64,000 nt of DNA from Streptomyces sp. Tu6071 (GCF_000213055.1 NZ_CM001165.1:4610945-4674944), one strand, 5' to 3'; positions 33,307-44,612 are shown, counted from the stretch's first letter. Notes: generated by a model not told the origin, from the sequence alone. A program made the numbers and translations.

Positions 33307-33951
33307 TCAGCCCCGCCCCGGCGCGATCCACGACGGAAGCACCGCCTCCACCGCCCCCATGAACAGCGCCACGTCCCGCTCCCCCCGGGGCGACCGCCCC
33401 CGCAGGGAGAGCCACGCCTCCATCACCCCCACCTGCCCCTGCGCCACGAACCGGCTCCACGCGTCGGCCCGCCACTCCGCGGGCCCCGCCCCCTCGGGCA
33501 GCACTCCAGGGTCCCGCGCCACGTACACCCGTACCGATGTCCGCAGGTGCTCCGCGAGCAGCCGGTGGAGGACCGGGCTCCGCTGCCCCACGAGCCCCAC
33601 CGTGTAGACGGCCTCGTACCGCAGCACGTGCTCCGCGAGCGCCGCCGTCGCCCCGTGCCACGTCCCCGGCTCCGGCGGCGTCGGCGCCGCCGTCTCGGCG
33701 ATCCAGGTGGCCCGGATCTCGTCCAGCTCCGCGTACAGCACGCGCGCGAGGACGTCCGCAGGGCTCGACGCGTGCTTGTAGAAGGTGGAGCGGTTGACGC
33801 CCGCGGCCCGTACGAGGTCCGAGACCGCGACCTCCTCGACGGGCCGCTCGGCCGCGAGCCGCAGCACGGCCTCGCTCAGCCGCGCCCACGTCCTGCGCAC
33901 CCGTACGTCGGTGGGCGAGTGGTGCTGCGGCTCCTGCGTGCTTCCGGCCAT
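33307..33951 (-). CDS. TetR-family transcriptional regulator 3
   Basis: 214 aa. HTH (LRLAAERPVEEVAVSDLVRA, then AGVNRSTFYKHASSPADVLA) at about 30-75. The C-terminal half (ALAEHVLRYEAVYTVGLVGQ) is of the TetR_C_33-like type. It is divergent from a zinc alcohol dehydrogenase, which it may regulate. An inverted repeat (CGTGCC-N8-GGCACG, 33973-33992) lies just before its ATG. Confidence 0.85.
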   Translation of the reverse strand: MAGSTQEPQHHSPTDVRVRRTWARLSEAVLRLAAERPVEEVAVSDLVRAAGVNRSTFYKHASSPADVLARVLYAELDEIRATWIAETAAPTPPEPGTWHGATAALAEHVLRYEAVYTVGLVGQRSPVLHRLLAEHLRTSVRVYVARDPGVLPEGAGPAEWRADAWSRFVAQGQVGVMEAWLSLRGRSPRGERDVALFMGAVEAVLPSWIAPGRG

Positions 33952-34213
33952 CCCCGCAGGCTAGCCGACCACCGTGCCACGCCTGCGGCACGCCTCTCAC
34001 ATGCACAAAGCAACACCTGTCTCTTTTCTTTTCGGTCTCACGGTGCCACACTGAGGAAAGCGGCAGAGCAGCCCGAAACCGCATCAAACGGGCCCTGTCC
34101 GCGACCGCGCCCGGCGACCCTCGCGGGCCCCCGTCCCCCCTCGCGCGGCCTCTCGTTCCACCCGCCCGGCCACCGGCATCCGGCGGCGGGCACGCGACAT
34201 AAGGAAGCGGCAC

Positions 34214-35305
34214 ATGAAGGCAGCAGTCACCAAGGGTCTGGGGCAGGGCTTCGTCGTCGAGGACGTCACGCTCGCCGAGCCGACAGGGCACGAGGTCAGG
34301 GTCGAGGTGCGGGCCTCCGGGCTCTGCCACTCCGACCTCAGCGTCGCGACCTTCCTCGGCGGCGAGTTCCCCGCCGTCCTCGGCCACGAGGTCGCGGGCG
34401 TCGTCACCGCGACGGGCCCCGACGTCACCCAGGTCAGCGTCGGCGACCACGTCGTCGGCAGCCTCATCCAGTACTGCGGCGCGTGCGTCAACTGCCTCGC
34501 GGGGCGTACGTACCTCTGCGAGCGCCCCGAGACGACGGTCCGCGCCCCCGGCGAGGCCCCCCGGCTGAGCTGGAACGGCGAGCCCGTCTGGAACTTCTCC
34601 GGGCTCAGCGGCTTCGCGCAGGAAGCGCTCATCCACGAGAACCAGCTCGGTGTCATCCCGGAGGAGATGCCCTTCGCACCGGCCGCGCTGCTCGGCTGCG
34701 GGGTCCTGACGGGGGCGGGCGCGGTACTCAACAGCGCGAACGTGCGGCAGGGCGAGACCGTGGTCGTCATGGGCGCGGGCGGCGTCGGGATGAACGCGGT
34801 GAGCGGCGCGCGGCTCGCGGGGGCGGGGCTGATCATCGTGACGGACATCGAGGACGGGAAGCTGGAGCGGGCGCGGGCCTTCGGCGCGACGGACGTCGTC
34901 AACTCCCGCACGAACGACCCCGTCGAGGCGGTCCGCGAGCTGACCGGCGGCGGCGCGGACCACGTCTTCGACTTCGTCGGCGCGCGGCCCGTCACCGCGC
35001 AGGGCTTCCAGATGCTCGGCAGGGGCGGCGGCCTCTACCTCATCGGGATCGCCGGTACGGACGCGGGCATCGACGTCAGCGCCCTGAGCGCGCTCACCTA
35101 CTCGCAGAAGGTGCAGGGCGTCTACATGGGCTCCTCGCACCTCAAGCGGGACATCCCCTTCTACGCCTCGATGTACCTCCAGGGCCGGATGAACCTCGAC
35201 GACCTGGTCTCCCAGGAGATCGCGCTCGACGAGATCGACGCCGGGTACGAGGCGCTCAAGGACGGCACGACGGCCCGGGTGGTCGTGACCGACCTCCTCC
35301 GCTGA
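34214..35305 (+). CDS. Zinc-dependent alcohol dehydrogenase
   Basis: 363 aa from ATG 34214 after AAGGAAGCGGC. Medium-chain dehydrogenase: catalytic zinc ligands Cys38 and His58-Glu59 (GHEVAG), structural zinc cysteines 88, 91, 94 and 102, and Rossmann motif VVMGAGGVGMNAV. Closest in pattern to class III-like zinc alcohol dehydrogenases. Oxidises alcohols or reduces aldehydes with NAD(H); substrate not determinable. Divergent from TetR 3. Confidence 0.9.
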   Translation: MKAAVTKGLGQGFVVEDVTLAEPTGHEVRVEVRASGLCHSDLSVATFLGGEFPAVLGHEVAGVVTATGPDVTQVSVGDHVVGSLIQYCGACVNCLAGRTYLCERPETTVRAPGEAPRLSWNGEPVWNFSGLSGFAQEALIHENQLGVIPEEMPFAPAALLGCGVLTGAGAVLNSANVRQGETVVVMGAGGVGMNAVSGARLAGAGLIIVTDIEDGKLERARAFGATDVVNSRTNDPVEAVRELTGGGADHVFDFVGARPVTAQGFQMLGRGGGLYLIGIAGTDAGIDVSALSALTYSQKVQGVYMGSSHLKRDIPFYASMYLQGRMNLDDLVSQEIALDEIDAGYEALKDGTTARVVVTDLLR

Positions 35306-35333
35306 GGGAGATCGTTCGTTCTGCTCGCGCGGA

Positions 35334-35383
35334 GTGATCGTGGCCATCATCTTTTCTTCACTTTTCCTGATGGCTACGATCAC
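35334..35383. promoter_or_regulatory. 50-bp inverted repeat before secreted-protein gene
   Basis: Left arm 35334-35349 (GTGATCGTGGCCATCA) and right arm 35368-35383 pair with one mismatch in 16; the loop is an unusually T/C-rich 18-mer. It lies between alcohol dehydrogenase and the secreted protein: terminator of the former or double operator of the latter. Confidence 0.55.
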
Positions 35384-35422
35384 TTGCCGTACGCAGACGA
35401 TCGATTCCGGGGAGTGGACACA

Positions 35423-35938
35423 GTGCGAGGACGCCGTCTCGGCAGGTGGGGGGCTCTGGCCGGCGCGGTGGTGCTCGGCGGCGCGCTCCTCGGTGCGGCG
35501 CCCGCGAGCGCGGCCGAGGAGGCCCCCGAGATCGTCGAGGGCGTGGACATGGGCACGCAGGGCCCCCTCGCGGAGACCGGCGCGGCGGACGGCATGGCGA
35601 CCCGCGCGGCGGCGGAGACGACGGCCGCCCCCTCCTGCATCGGCACGACGGTCGCCTACGGCTCCACCGTGTGCTTCGCCCCGTACGGCGACGTGGTCTG
35701 GGTCCTCGACACCAAGAAGGACGGCATGTCGGCGGCGGGCGGCGTCTACACCGACTACGGCCGCGGCTCCCGCGTCTGCGTCAACAAGGCCGGCGTCGAC
35801 CACTGGGTCAAGTGCGACTACGACTACTGGGAAAAGGGCAACATCCAGCTCCGCGCGCTGCGCTACGACTCCGGCACCGGCAAGTTCTACGTCCCGGACG
35901 CCTGGTCCGACTGGATTCCGGTCGACGGCAAGTACTGA
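35423..35938 (+). CDS. Small secreted protein, unknown function
   Basis: 171 aa from GTG 35423, with GGGGAG nine bases upstream. Sec signal peptide (arginines, then LAGAVVLGGALLGA, cleavage after APASA at 30). The mature part has four cysteines (PSCIGTT, TVCFAPY, SRVCVNK, VKCDYDYW), probably two disulphides, and is rich in Tyr, Trp and Asp near the C-terminus (DYDYWEKGNIQ). I do not recognise the family. Confidence 0.75.
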   Translation: MRGRRLGRWGALAGAVVLGGALLGAAPASAAEEAPEIVEGVDMGTQGPLAETGAADGMATRAAAETTAAPSCIGTTVAYGSTVCFAPYGDVVWVLDTKKDGMSAAGGVYTDYGRGSRVCVNKAGVDHWVKCDYDYWEKGNIQLRALRYDSGTGKFYVPDAWSDWIPVDGKY

Positions 35939-36491
35939 GCCGCCGGGGTGCCGACGGGTGCGGGGCGGTGCGGCACACCGGGTGGCGCGAGCGCCTCTTG
36001 CGGGGGCATATGCCAGGTCTTCACCGGTACGGGCGGCACGCGGCCATTCGGTTGACTTCGCCGTCCGGTCGGCCCCCTCCGGGTCCCCCGGTCGGTCGAC
36101 CGGCCCGCACCCCCGTTTGAACCCCGCCCCCGCAGGGGTAAGCTGTCGGGCCCGATTGGCTACCCGCTCGCTTCGTGTGGCACACTGACCAGGTTGCTCG
36201 GTTGAGTGCCGATGCTGCGCGCCTCCCGCCGGGAGGACCGGAAGCGAGTCCCACGGTACTCGTCGGCCCTGTTCAGGGCCGGACGTACGGGAATCTTCCG
36301 GGAAGCAAGGCGCGGTGCCGACCAGGCGCCCTGGTGGAGGCTCCTCCCCGAATCCCGCGGTCACGATCGCAAAACCCCAGCGGTTCGCTGTTGGCGGCAA
36401 TGCGACACGCCCGACCGCGTGTGCCGGAGAGAAGCAGACAGGATCCCCAGGGCCGCAAGAGCGTGACGAGAGACAGGACTACCAAGTAGCC
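35939..36491. other. Upstream and leader region of the S10 operon
   Basis: 553 bases without a gene. It contains the promoter at 36117-36144 and a leader of about 340 bases to rpsJ. Small stems occur in the leader, for example CGCCTCCCGCCGGGAGG at about 36218-36240. No specific riboswitch or ribosomal-protein-binding structure was recognised. Confidence 0.55.
36117..36144 (+). promoter_or_regulatory. Promoter of the S10 ribosomal operon
   Basis: TTGAAC (36117-36122), 16-bp spacer, TAAGCT (36139-36144): a good housekeeping-sigma match, giving a leader of about 340 bases before rpsJ. Confidence 0.6.
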
Positions 36492-36800
36492 ATGGCGGGA
36501 CAGAAGATCCGCATCCGGCTCAAGGCCTACGACCACGAGGTCATCGACTCCTCGGCGAAGAAGATCGTCGAGACGGTGACGCGTACTGGTGCGTCGGTCG
36601 CGGGCCCGGTGCCGCTGCCCACTGAGAAGAACGTGTACTGCGTCATCAAGTCGCCGCACAAGTACAAGGACTCGCGCGAGCACTTCGAGATGCGTACCCA
36701 CAAGCGCCTGATCGACATCCTCGACCCGACGCCCAAGACCGTTGACTCCCTGATGCGACTCGACCTCCCGGCCGGTGTCGACATCGAGATCAAGCTCTGA
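36492..36800 (+). CDS. rpsJ: 30S ribosomal protein S10 (uS10)
   Basis: 102 aa, the family's usual length; [20 protein letters not shown], then the [20 protein letters not shown] block. First gene of the S10 operon. An open frame extends upstream to 36315, but ATG 36492 begins the conserved sequence. S10 also forms the NusB antitermination complex. Confidence 0.98.
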   Translation: MAGQKIRIRLKAYDHEVIDSSAKKIVETVTRTGASVAGPVPLPTEKNVYCVIKSPHKYKDSREHFEMRTHKRLIDILDPTPKTVDSLMRLDLPAGVDIEIKL

Positions 36801-36817
36801 GGGCCGGTGATCTGAGA

Positions 36818-37462
36818 ATGACGAAGCAGATCAAGGGCATCCTGGGCGAGAAGCTCGGTATGACGCAGGTTTGGGACGACAACAACCGCGTTGTCCCCGT
36901 GACCGTCGTCAAGGCCGGTCCCTGCGTCGTGACCCAGGTGCGTACGAACGACAGCGACGGCTACGAGTCGGTCCAGATCGCCTTCGGCGAGATCGACCCG
37001 CGCAAGGTGAACAAGCCCCTCAAGGGCCACTTCGCCAAGGCCGACGTGACCCCCCGCCGCCACCTCGTCGAGATCCGTACCTCGGACTCCTCCGAGTACA
37101 CCCTCGGCCAGGAAGTCACCGCCGAGACCTTCGAGTCGGGCGTGAAGGTCGACGTCACCGGCAAGAGCAAGGGCAAGGGCTTCGCCGGTGTCATGAAGCG
37201 TCACAACTTCAAGGGCCTCGGCGCCGGGCACGGCACCCAGCGCAAGCACCGCTCGCCCGGTTCCATCGGTGGCTGCGCCACCCCGGGCCGCGTGTTCAAG
37301 GGCCTGCGCATGGCGGGCCGCATGGGCAACGAGCGGGTCACCACCCAGAACCTGACCGTCCACGCCGTTGACGCGGAGAAGGGTCTGCTGCTCATCAAGG
37401 GCGCCGTCCCCGGTCCGAACGGCGGCCTCGTCCTGGTCCGCACCGCGGCCAAGGGGGCCTGA
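36818..37462 (+). CDS. rplC: 50S ribosomal protein L3 (uL3)
   Basis: 214 aa. [16 protein letters not shown] at the start, and the conserved [20 protein letters not shown] loop that reaches towards the peptidyl-transferase centre. 17 bases after rpsJ. Confidence 0.98.
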   Translation: MTKQIKGILGEKLGMTQVWDDNNRVVPVTVVKAGPCVVTQVRTNDSDGYESVQIAFGEIDPRKVNKPLKGHFAKADVTPRRHLVEIRTSDSSEYTLGQEVTAETFESGVKVDVTGKSKGKGFAGVMKRHNFKGLGAGHGTQRKHRSPGSIGGCATPGRVFKGLRMAGRMGNERVTTQNLTVHAVDAEKGLLLIKGAVPGPNGGLVLVRTAAKGA

Positions 37463-37469
37463 GGTAACG

Positions 37470-38120
37470 ATGAGCACTGTTGACATCCTTTCGCCCGCGG
37501 GCGACAAGGCCGGGACCGTCGAGCTCCCCGCGGAGATCTTCGACGCGAAGGTCAGCGTCCCGCTGATCCACCAGGTCGTCGTCGCTCAGCTGGCCGCTGC
37601 CCGCCAGGGCACGCACAAGACGAAGACGCGTGGCGAGGTCCGCGGCGGCGGCAAGAAGCCGTACCGCCAGAAGGGCACCGGTCGCGCCCGCCAGGGCTCG
37701 ACCCGCGCTCCGCAGTTCGCCGGTGGTGGCGTCGTGCACGGTCCCGTGCCGCGTGACTACTCGCAGCGCACCCCGAAGAAGATGAAGGCCGCCGCCCTGC
37801 GCGGTGCCCTCTCCGACCGGGCCCGCAACGCGCGCATCCACGTCGTCTCCGGCGTGATCGAGGGCGAGGTCTCCACGAAGGCCGCGAAGACGCTGTTCGG
37901 CAAGATCTCGGAGCGCAAGAACCTGCTCCTGGTCGCCGAGCGCTCCGACGAGGCCGCGTGGCTCTCCGCCCGCAACCTGCCCCGGGTGCACATCCTGGAG
38001 CCGGGCCAGCTGAACACGTACGACGTTCTCGTCTCGGACGACGTGGTCTTCACCCAGGCCGCTTTCGAGTCCTTCGTCGCCGGCCCGCAGGCCAACGACA
38101 AGGAAGGGAGTGACGCCTGA
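37470..38120 (+). CDS. rplD: 50S ribosomal protein L4 (uL4)
   Basis: 216 aa from ATG 37470 (an in-frame stretch back to 37368 overlaps rplC). [20 protein letters not shown] loop followed by [19 protein letters not shown] is the tunnel extension. Its TGA overlaps the rplW ATG (TGATG). Confidence 0.97.
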   Translation: MSTVDILSPAGDKAGTVELPAEIFDAKVSVPLIHQVVVAQLAAARQGTHKTKTRGEVRGGGKKPYRQKGTGRARQGSTRAPQFAGGGVVHGPVPRDYSQRTPKKMKAAALRGALSDRARNARIHVVSGVIEGEVSTKAAKTLFGKISERKNLLLVAERSDEAAWLSARNLPRVHILEPGQLNTYDVLVSDDVVFTQAAFESFVAGPQANDKEGSDA

Positions 38121-38539
38121 TGGCCACGCGTCACCCGAGCATCGCCTCGAAGGCGGCCAAGGCCGCCAAGGCCGCGCGCGTCGCCAAGGCGCGCCGCCAC
38201 GAGGCCGAGGGCAAGAACACCGTCGAGACGCCGCTGAGCAAGAGCTTCACGGACCCCCGTGACGTCCTCCTGCGTCCGGTCGTCTCGGAGAAGAGCTACG
38301 CGCTGCTCGACGAGGGCAAGTACACCTTCATCGTCGACCCGCGGGCCAACAAGACCCAGATCAAGCAGGCCGTCCAGGCGGTCTTCGAGGTCAAGGTCAC
38401 CGGGGTCAACACGATCAACCGCCAGGGCAAGCGCAAGCGCACCCGCACCGGCTTCGGCAAGCGTGCGGACAGCAAGCGCGCGATCGTGACCCTCGCCGAG
38501 GGCGACCGTATCGACATCTTCGGCGGTCCGACCTCCTGA
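38120..38539 (+). CDS. rplW: 50S ribosomal protein L23 (uL23) with basic N-terminal extension
   Basis: 139 aa, about 40 longer than most bacterial L23. The extension (residues 2-45) is Ala/Lys-rich ([20 protein letters not shown]); the L23 core starts near [20 protein letters not shown]. Overlap with rplD supports this start. Such an extension is common in Streptomyces (from memory). L23 lies at the tunnel exit, docking trigger factor and SRP. Confidence 0.93.
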   Translation: MATRHPSIASKAAKAAKAARVAKARRHEAEGKNTVETPLSKSFTDPRDVLLRPVVSEKSYALLDEGKYTFIVDPRANKTQIKQAVQAVFEVKVTGVNTINRQGKRKRTRTGFGKRADSKRAIVTLAEGDRIDIFGGPTS

Positions 38540-38579
38540 CGGAGGTCCGGATCGTTCGATATCGGACGAGGACTTAAGA

Positions 38580-39416
<837 letters not shown>

Positions 39417-39428
39417 GAGCGGGTTTAG

Positions 39429-39710
39429 ATGCCGCGCAGTCTCAAGAAGGGGCCCTTCGTCGACGACCACCTCATCAAGAAGGTGGACGTACAGAACGAA
39501 GCCGGCACCAAGAACGTCATCAAGACCTGGTCCCGTCGCTCGATGATCGTCCCGGCCATGCTCGGCCACACGATCGCGGTGCACAACGGCAAGACCCACA
39601 TCCCGGTGTTTGTCACCGAGTCCATGGTCGGCCACAAGCTCGGCGAGTTCTCGCCGACGCGCACCTTCCGGGGTCACGTCAAGGACGACCGGAAGTCGAA
39701 GCGCCGCTAA
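39429..39710 (+). CDS. rpsS: 30S ribosomal protein S19 (uS19)
   Basis: 93 aa; [20 protein letters not shown] and [18 protein letters not shown] are diagnostic. Binds the head of the 30S subunit with S13. Confidence 0.98.
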   Translation: MPRSLKKGPFVDDHLIKKVDVQNEAGTKNVIKTWSRRSMIVPAMLGHTIAVHNGKTHIPVFVTESMVGHKLGEFSPTRTFRGHVKDDRKSKRR

Positions 39711-39751
39711 AGCGGGGTGAATGACCAATGACAGACACTGAAGGGACAACC

Positions 39752-40099
39752 ATGGAAGCCAGGGCCCAGGCGCGGTACATCCGCGTCACGCCCATGAAGG
39801 CCCGCCGTGTGGTGGACCTCATCCGTGGCATGGACGCCACGGAGGCCCAGGCGGTCCTGCGCTTCGCCCCGCAGGCCGCGAGTGAGCCCGTTGGCAAGGT
39901 GCTGGACAGCGCCATCGCCAACGCCGCGCACAACTACGACCACACCGACGCCTCCACGCTGGTCATCAGCGAGGCGTACGTCGACGAGGGCCCGACGCTC
40001 AAGCGTTTCCGTCCGCGCGCCCAGGGCCGCGCGTACCGGATTCGCAAGCGGACCAGCCACATCACCGTGGTCGTCAGCGCCAAGGAAGGAACCCGGTAA
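39752..40099 (+). CDS. rplV: 50S ribosomal protein L22 (uL22)
   Basis: 115 aa from ATG 39752, after AAGGGACAACC. An upstream in-frame ATG at 39728 with its own GGGGTGA would give 123 aa; conserved L22 sequence ([20 protein letters not shown]) begins at 39752, so that start is preferred. The tunnel hairpin and C-terminal [11 protein letters not shown] are present. Its TAA overlaps the rpsC ATG. Confidence 0.95.
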   Translation: MEARAQARYIRVTPMKARRVVDLIRGMDATEAQAVLRFAPQAASEPVGKVLDSAIANAAHNYDHTDASTLVISEAYVDEGPTLKRFRPRAQGRAYRIRKRTSHITVVVSAKEGTR

Positions 40100-40932
40100 T
40101 GGGCCAGAAGGTAAACCCGCACGGGTTCCGGCTCGGCATCACCACCGACTTCAAGTCGCGGTGGTACGCCGACAAGCTGTACAAGGACTACGTCAAGGAA
40201 GACGTCGCCATTCGTCGCATGATGACGAAGGGCATGGAGCGCGCCGGTATCTCGAAGGTGGAGATCGAGCGCACCCGTGACCGCGTCCGCGTCGACATCC
40301 ACACCGCCCGGCCGGGCATCGTCATCGGCCGTCGCGGCGCGGAGGCCGACCGCATCCGCGGCGAGCTGGAGAAGCTCACCGGCAAGCAGGTCCAGCTGAA
40401 CATCCTCGAGGTCAAGAACCCCGAGGTCGACGCTCAGCTCGTGGCCCAGGCCGTCGCCGAGCAGCTCTCCAGCCGCGTCTCCTTCCGGCGGGCCATGCGC
40501 AAGAGCATGCAGTCCTCCATGAAGGCCGGTGCCAAGGGCATCAAGATCCAGTGCGGCGGTCGCCTCGGCGGCGCCGAGATGTCCCGCTCGGAGTTCTACC
40601 GCGAGGGCCGTGTGCCCCTGCACACGCTCCGCGCGAACGTGGACTACGGCTTCTTCGAGGCCAAGACGACCTTCGGCCGTATCGGCGTGAAGGTCTGGAT
40701 CTACAAGGGCGACGTCAAGAACATCGCCGAGGTTCGCGCCGAGAACGCCGCGGCCCGCGCCGGTAACCGTCCGGCCCGTGGCGGCAACGACCGCCCGGCC
40801 CGTGGTGGCCGCGGTGGCGAGCGTGGCGGTCGCGGTCGTAAGCCGCAGTCGACGCCGGCTGCCGAGGCCCCCAAGGCCGAGGCTCCTGCCGCCGCGTCCG
40901 CTCCGGCCGAGAGCACCGGAACGGAGGGCTGA
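40099..40932 (+). CDS. rpsC: 30S ribosomal protein S3 (uS3)
   Basis: 277 aa. KH-domain GXXG-type segment [20 protein letters not shown]; conserved [20 protein letters not shown] start. The last 60 residues are a Gly/Arg/Ala/Pro-rich tail typical of actinobacteria. Confidence 0.97.
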   Translation: MGQKVNPHGFRLGITTDFKSRWYADKLYKDYVKEDVAIRRMMTKGMERAGISKVEIERTRDRVRVDIHTARPGIVIGRRGAEADRIRGELEKLTGKQVQLNILEVKNPEVDAQLVAQAVAEQLSSRVSFRRAMRKSMQSSMKAGAKGIKIQCGGRLGGAEMSRSEFYREGRVPLHTLRANVDYGFFEAKTTFGRIGVKVWIYKGDVKNIAEVRAENAAARAGNRPARGGNDRPARGGRGGERGGRGRKPQSTPAAEAPKAEAPAAASAPAESTGTEG

Positions 40933-40935
40933 CCC

Positions 40936-41355
40936 ATGCTGATCCCCCGCAGGGTCAAGCACCGCAAGCAGCACCACCCCAAGCGCGATGGCATGGCCAA
41001 GGGTGGTACGGAGGTCACGTTCGGCGAGTACGGCATCCAGGCCGTCACTCCCGCGTACGTCACCAACCGCCAGATCGAGGCGGCCCGTATCGCGATGACC
41101 CGCCACATCAAGCGTGGCGGCAAGGTCTGGATCAACATCTACCCGGACCGCCCGCTGACCAAGAAGCCCGCCGAGACCCGCATGGGTTCCGGTAAGGGTT
41201 CGCCGGAGTGGTGGATCGCGAACGTCAAGCCCGGTCGGGTGATGTTCGAGCTCTCCTACCCGAACGAGAAGATCGCTCGTGAGGCGCTCACCCGCGCGGC
41301 TCACAAGCTCCCGATGAAGTGCCGGATCGTGCGGCGCGAGGCAGGTGAGGCGTGA
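40936..41355 (+). CDS. rplP: 50S ribosomal protein L16 (uL16)
   Basis: 139 aa; [20 protein letters not shown] and the [19 protein letters not shown] block. Three bases after rpsC. Confidence 0.98.
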   Translation: MLIPRRVKHRKQHHPKRDGMAKGGTEVTFGEYGIQAVTPAYVTNRQIEAARIAMTRHIKRGGKVWINIYPDRPLTKKPAETRMGSGKGSPEWWIANVKPGRVMFELSYPNEKIAREALTRAAHKLPMKCRIVRREAGEA

Positions 41356-41579
41356 TGTCGGCCGGAACCAAGGCGTCCGAGCTGCGCGAGCTGGGCAACG
41401 AGGAGCTTGTTGCCAAGCTGACCGAGGCCAAGGAAGAGCTGTTCAACCTCCGCTTCCAGGCGGCGACCGGGCAGCTTGAGAACCACGGCCGGCTGAAGGC
41501 CGTCCGCAAGGACATCGCCCGGATCTACACCCTGATGCGTGAGCGCGAGCTGGGCATCGAGACGGTGGAGAGCGCCTGA
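41355..41579 (+). CDS. rpmC: 50S ribosomal protein L29 (uL29)
   Basis: 74 aa from ATG 41355, which overlaps the rplP stop by one base; GTG 41352 is less likely. [20 protein letters not shown] and [20 protein letters not shown] are the L29 helical pair. Confidence 0.96.
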   Translation: MSAGTKASELRELGNEELVAKLTEAKEELFNLRFQAATGQLENHGRLKAVRKDIARIYTLMRERELGIETVESA

Positions 41580-41866
41580 TGAGCGAGAGCAACGTGACTG
41601 AAGAGACCAAGGCCGCACGCGGCCAGCGCAAGGTCCGCGAGGGCCTTGTCGTCAGCGACAAGATGGACAAGACCGTCGTCGTCGCTGTCGAGGACCGCGT
41701 CAAGCACGCGCTGTACGGCAAGGTCATCCGCCGTACGCACCGCCTGAAGGCTCACGACGAGCAGAACTCCGCCGGTGTCGGCGACCGCGTCCTCCTCATG
41801 GAGACCCGGCCGCTGTCCGCCGGCAAGAACTGGCGCATCGTCGAGATCCTCGAAAAGGCCAAGTAA
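41579..41866 (+). CDS. rpsQ: 30S ribosomal protein S17 (uS17)
   Basis: 95 aa; [20 protein letters not shown] is the S17 OB-fold start. Last gene of the S10 block; two strong hairpins follow before rplN. Confidence 0.97.
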   Translation: MSESNVTEETKAARGQRKVREGLVVSDKMDKTVVVAVEDRVKHALYGKVIRRTHRLKAHDEQNSAGVGDRVLLMETRPLSAGKNWRIVEILEKAK

Positions 41867-41872
41867 ACCCCT

Positions 41873-41945
41873 CCGAGGGGCGGTTCGTCCCCTCGGACCA
41901 GTTCCGCCAGGCTCCGGGGGCCCTGCTTACGGGCACGGCCCCCGG
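41873..41945 (+). promoter_or_regulatory. Two perfect hairpins between rpsQ and rplN
   Basis: Hairpin 1: CCGAGGGG (41873-41880) with CCCCTCGG (41889-41896). Hairpin 2: CCGGGGGCC (41914-41922) with GGCCCCCGG (41937-41945). No T-tract. They mark the S10/spc junction: attenuator, processing site or partial terminator. Confidence 0.65.
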
Positions 41946-41973
41946 GGAACCGGCAGACGATCAGGAGACAGAC

Positions 41974-42342
41974 GTGATCCAGCAGGAGTCGCGACTGCGT
42001 GTCGCCGACAACACGGGTGCGAAGGAAATCCTCACCATCCGTGTTCTCGGTGGCTCCGGTCGCCGCTACGCGGGCATCGGTGACGTCATCGTCGCCACCG
42101 TGAAGGACGCGATCCCCGGCGGCAACGTGAAGAAGGGTGACGTCGTCAAGGCGGTCATCGTTCGCACCGTCAAGGAGCGCCGTCGCCAGGATGGCTCGTA
42201 CATCCGCTTCGACGAGAACGCCGCCGTCATTCTCAAGAACGACGGCGACCCCCGCGGCACCCGTATCTTCGGCCCGGTGGGCCGTGAGCTGCGCGAGAAG
42301 AAGTTCATGAAGATCATCTCGCTCGCGCCGGAGGTGCTGTAA
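41974..42342 (+). CDS. rplN: 50S ribosomal protein L14 (uL14)
   Basis: 122 aa from GTG 41974; [20 protein letters not shown] and [15 protein letters not shown]. First gene of the spc block, with CAGGAGAC upstream. Confidence 0.98.
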   Translation: MIQQESRLRVADNTGAKEILTIRVLGGSGRRYAGIGDVIVATVKDAIPGGNVKKGDVVKAVIVRTVKERRRQDGSYIRFDENAAVILKNDGDPRGTRIFGPVGRELREKKFMKIISLAPEVL

Positions 42343-42344
42343 GC

Positions 42345-42668
42345 ATGAAGATCAAGAAGGGCGACCTGGTCCAGGTCATCACCGGTAAGGACAAGGGCAA
42401 GCAGGGCAAGGTCATCGCGGCCTTCCCCCGCGAGGACCGCGTCCTGGTCGAGGGTGTCAACCGGGTCAAGAAGCACACCAAGGCGAACCAGCCCGGGCAG
42501 GCCTCGCAGGCCGGTGGCATCATCACCACCGAGGCGCCGGTCCACGTGAGCAACGTGCAGCTGGTCGTGGAGAAGGACGGCAACAAGGTCGTCACCCGCG
42601 TCGGCTACCGCTTCGACGAGGACGGCAACAAGATCCGCGTTGCCAAGCGGACGGGTGAGGACATCTGA
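42345..42668 (+). CDS. rplX: 50S ribosomal protein L24 (uL24)
   Basis: 107 aa; KOW motif [20 protein letters not shown]. Two bases after rplN; overlaps rplE (TGATG). Confidence 0.97.
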   Translation: MKIKKGDLVQVITGKDKGKQGKVIAAFPREDRVLVEGVNRVKKHTKANQPGQASQAGGIITTEAPVHVSNVQLVVEKDGNKVVTRVGYRFDEDGNKIRVAKRTGEDI

Positions 42669-43225
42669 TGACGACCACCACTGCCCCCCGCCTGAAGCAG
42701 AAGTACCGCGAGGAGATCGCGGGCAAGCTGCGTGACGAGTTCAAGTACGAGAACGTCATGCAGATCCCCGGTCTCGTCAAGATCGTGGTCAACATGGGTG
42801 TCGGCGACGCCGCCCGTGACTCGAAGCTGATGGACGGCGCCATCCGCGACCTCACCACGATCACCGGCCAGAAGCCGGCCGTGACGAAGGCCCGGAAGTC
42901 CATCGCGCAGTTCAAGCTGCGCGAGGGCCAGCCCATCGGCGCCCACGTCACGCTCCGCGGCGACCGCATGTGGGAGTTCCTGGACCGCACCCTGTCGCTC
43001 GCGCTCCCGCGCATCCGCGACTTCCGCGGTCTGTCCCCCAAGCAGTTCGACGGCCGTGGCAACTACACCTTCGGTCTCACCGAGCAGGTCATGTTCCACG
43101 AGATCGACCAGGACAAGATCGACCGCACCCGGGGTATGGACATCACCGTGGTGACCACGGCGACCAACGACGAAGAGGGCCGCGCGCTCCTCCGTCACCT
43201 CGGCTTCCCGTTCAAGGAGGCGTGA
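42668..43225 (+). CDS. rplE: 50S ribosomal protein L5 (uL5)
   Basis: 185 aa; conserved [40 protein letters not shown] and [14 protein letters not shown]. Binds 5S rRNA. Confidence 0.98.
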   Translation: MTTTTAPRLKQKYREEIAGKLRDEFKYENVMQIPGLVKIVVNMGVGDAARDSKLMDGAIRDLTTITGQKPAVTKARKSIAQFKLREGQPIGAHVTLRGDRMWEFLDRTLSLALPRIRDFRGLSPKQFDGRGNYTFGLTEQVMFHEIDQDKIDRTRGMDITVVTTATNDEEGRALLRHLGFPFKEA

Positions 43226-43228
43226 GCC

Positions 43229-43414
43229 GTGGCGAAGAAGGCTCTCATCGCAAAGTCCGAGCGCAAGCCGAAGTTCGGCGTGCGCGCGTACACCCGCTGC
43301 CAGCGCTGCGGGCGTCCGCACTCCGTCTACCGCAAGTTCGGCCTGTGCCGCGTGTGCCTTCGTGAGATGGCCCACCGCGGCGAGCTGCCGGGCGTGACCA
43401 AGAGCAGCTGGTAG
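43229..43414 (+). CDS. rpsZ: 30S ribosomal protein S14 type Z (uS14, zinc-binding)
   Basis: 61 aa from GTG 43229. Short form with intact zinc ribbon CQRC...CRVC (about residues 24-27 and 40-43), so the zinc-containing (C+) version. Any zinc-independent paralogue would be elsewhere. Confidence 0.97.
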   Translation: MAKKALIAKSERKPKFGVRAYTRCQRCGRPHSVYRKFGLCRVCLREMAHRGELPGVTKSSW

Positions 43415-43652
43415 TCAGCCCTTTTCAGGGTGACCCAGCCTCTCGGTAAGCATCGGGGCGTCGGGACCCCTCCCTTCCATGGCTTAGTCTTGGAGGGTTG
43501 GGCGTCCCGCCGCCCTGGACCACTGGCGGGCACGCGCCCGCAGTCAACGCTTACTACGCCGTAGGTCCCCGCGCCGCACCCGTCCCGTCCCGGATCGGGG
43601 AGAGGGATGGCGCACATAGGAAACCACGGCGAGAAAGGCCCAAGGCCAATTC

Positions 43653-44051
43653 ATGACCATGACTGATCCCATCGCGGACATGCTGACGCGTCTGCGGAAC
43701 GCCAACTCGGCGTACCACGACTCCGTGTCGATGCCGCACAGCAAGATCAAGTCGCACATCGCGGAGATCCTCCAGCAGGAGGGCTTCATCACCGGCTGGA
43801 AGACCGAGGACGCCGAGGTCGGCAAGAACCTCGTCATCGAGCTGAAGTTCGGCCCGAACCGTGAGCGCTCCATCGCGGGCATCAAGCGGATCTCGAAGCC
43901 GGGCCTGCGGGTCTACGCGAAGTCCACCAACCTGCCGAAGGTGCTCGGCGGCCTGGGCGTGGCGGTCATCTCCACGTCGCACGGTCTGCTCACCGACAAG
44001 CAGGCGTCGAAGAAGGGCGTGGGTGGGGAAGTCCTCGCCTACGTCTGGTAG
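43653..44051 (+). CDS. rpsH: 30S ribosomal protein S8 (uS8)
   Basis: 132 aa from ATG 43653; [20 protein letters not shown] and [13 protein letters not shown] 238-base gap with an imperfect inverted repeat (about 43470-43510, CGGGAC...GTCCCG) precedes it. In other bacteria S8 is the translational repressor of the spc operon. Confidence 0.98.
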   Translation: MTMTDPIADMLTRLRNANSAYHDSVSMPHSKIKSHIAEILQQEGFITGWKTEDAEVGKNLVIELKFGPNRERSIAGIKRISKPGLRVYAKSTNLPKVLGGLGVAVISTSHGLLTDKQASKKGVGGEVLAYVW

Positions 44052-44072
44052 TCGGGAACGGAGAAAAGCAAC

Positions 44073-44612
44073 ATGTCGCGAATCGGCAAGCTGCCCATCA
44101 CGGTTCCCGCCGGCGTGGACGTCACCATCGACGGGCGCAAGGTTGACGTGAAGGGCCCCAAGGGCACCCTCAGCCACACCATCGCCGCCCCGATCGACAT
44201 CGCCAAGGGCGAGGACGGCACCCTTTCGGTGACGCGCCCCAACGACGAGCGTCAGAACAGGGCTCTGCACGGCCTGTCCCGCACGCTGGTGGCGAACATG
44301 ATCACCGGCGTGACCCAGGGTTACGTGAAGAAGCTCGAAATCAGCGGTGTCGGCTACCGCGTCCAGGCGAAGGGCTCCAACCTGGAGTTCGCCCTGGGCT
44401 ACAGCCACCCCATCACGATCGAGGCGCCCGAGGGCATCTCGTTCAAGGTGGAGAACCCCACCCACTTCTCGGTCGAGGGCATCGACAAGCAGAAGGTGGG
44501 CGAGGTCGCCGCGAACATCCGCAAGCTGCGCAAGCCTGACCCGTACAAGGCCAAGGGCGTCAAGTACGAGGGCGAAGTCATCCGGCGCAAGGTCGGAAAG
44601 GCGGGTAAGTAA
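44073..44612 (+). CDS. rplF: 50S ribosomal protein L6 (uL6)
   Basis: 179 aa; [20 protein letters not shown] and the C-terminal [20 protein letters not shown]. Confidence 0.98.
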   Translation: MSRIGKLPITVPAGVDVTIDGRKVDVKGPKGTLSHTIAAPIDIAKGEDGTLSVTRPNDERQNRALHGLSRTLVANMITGVTQGYVKKLEISGVGYRVQAKGSNLEFALGYSHPITIEAPEGISFKVENPTHFSVEGIDKQKVGEVAANIRKLRKPDPYKAKGVKYEGEVIRRKVGKAGK

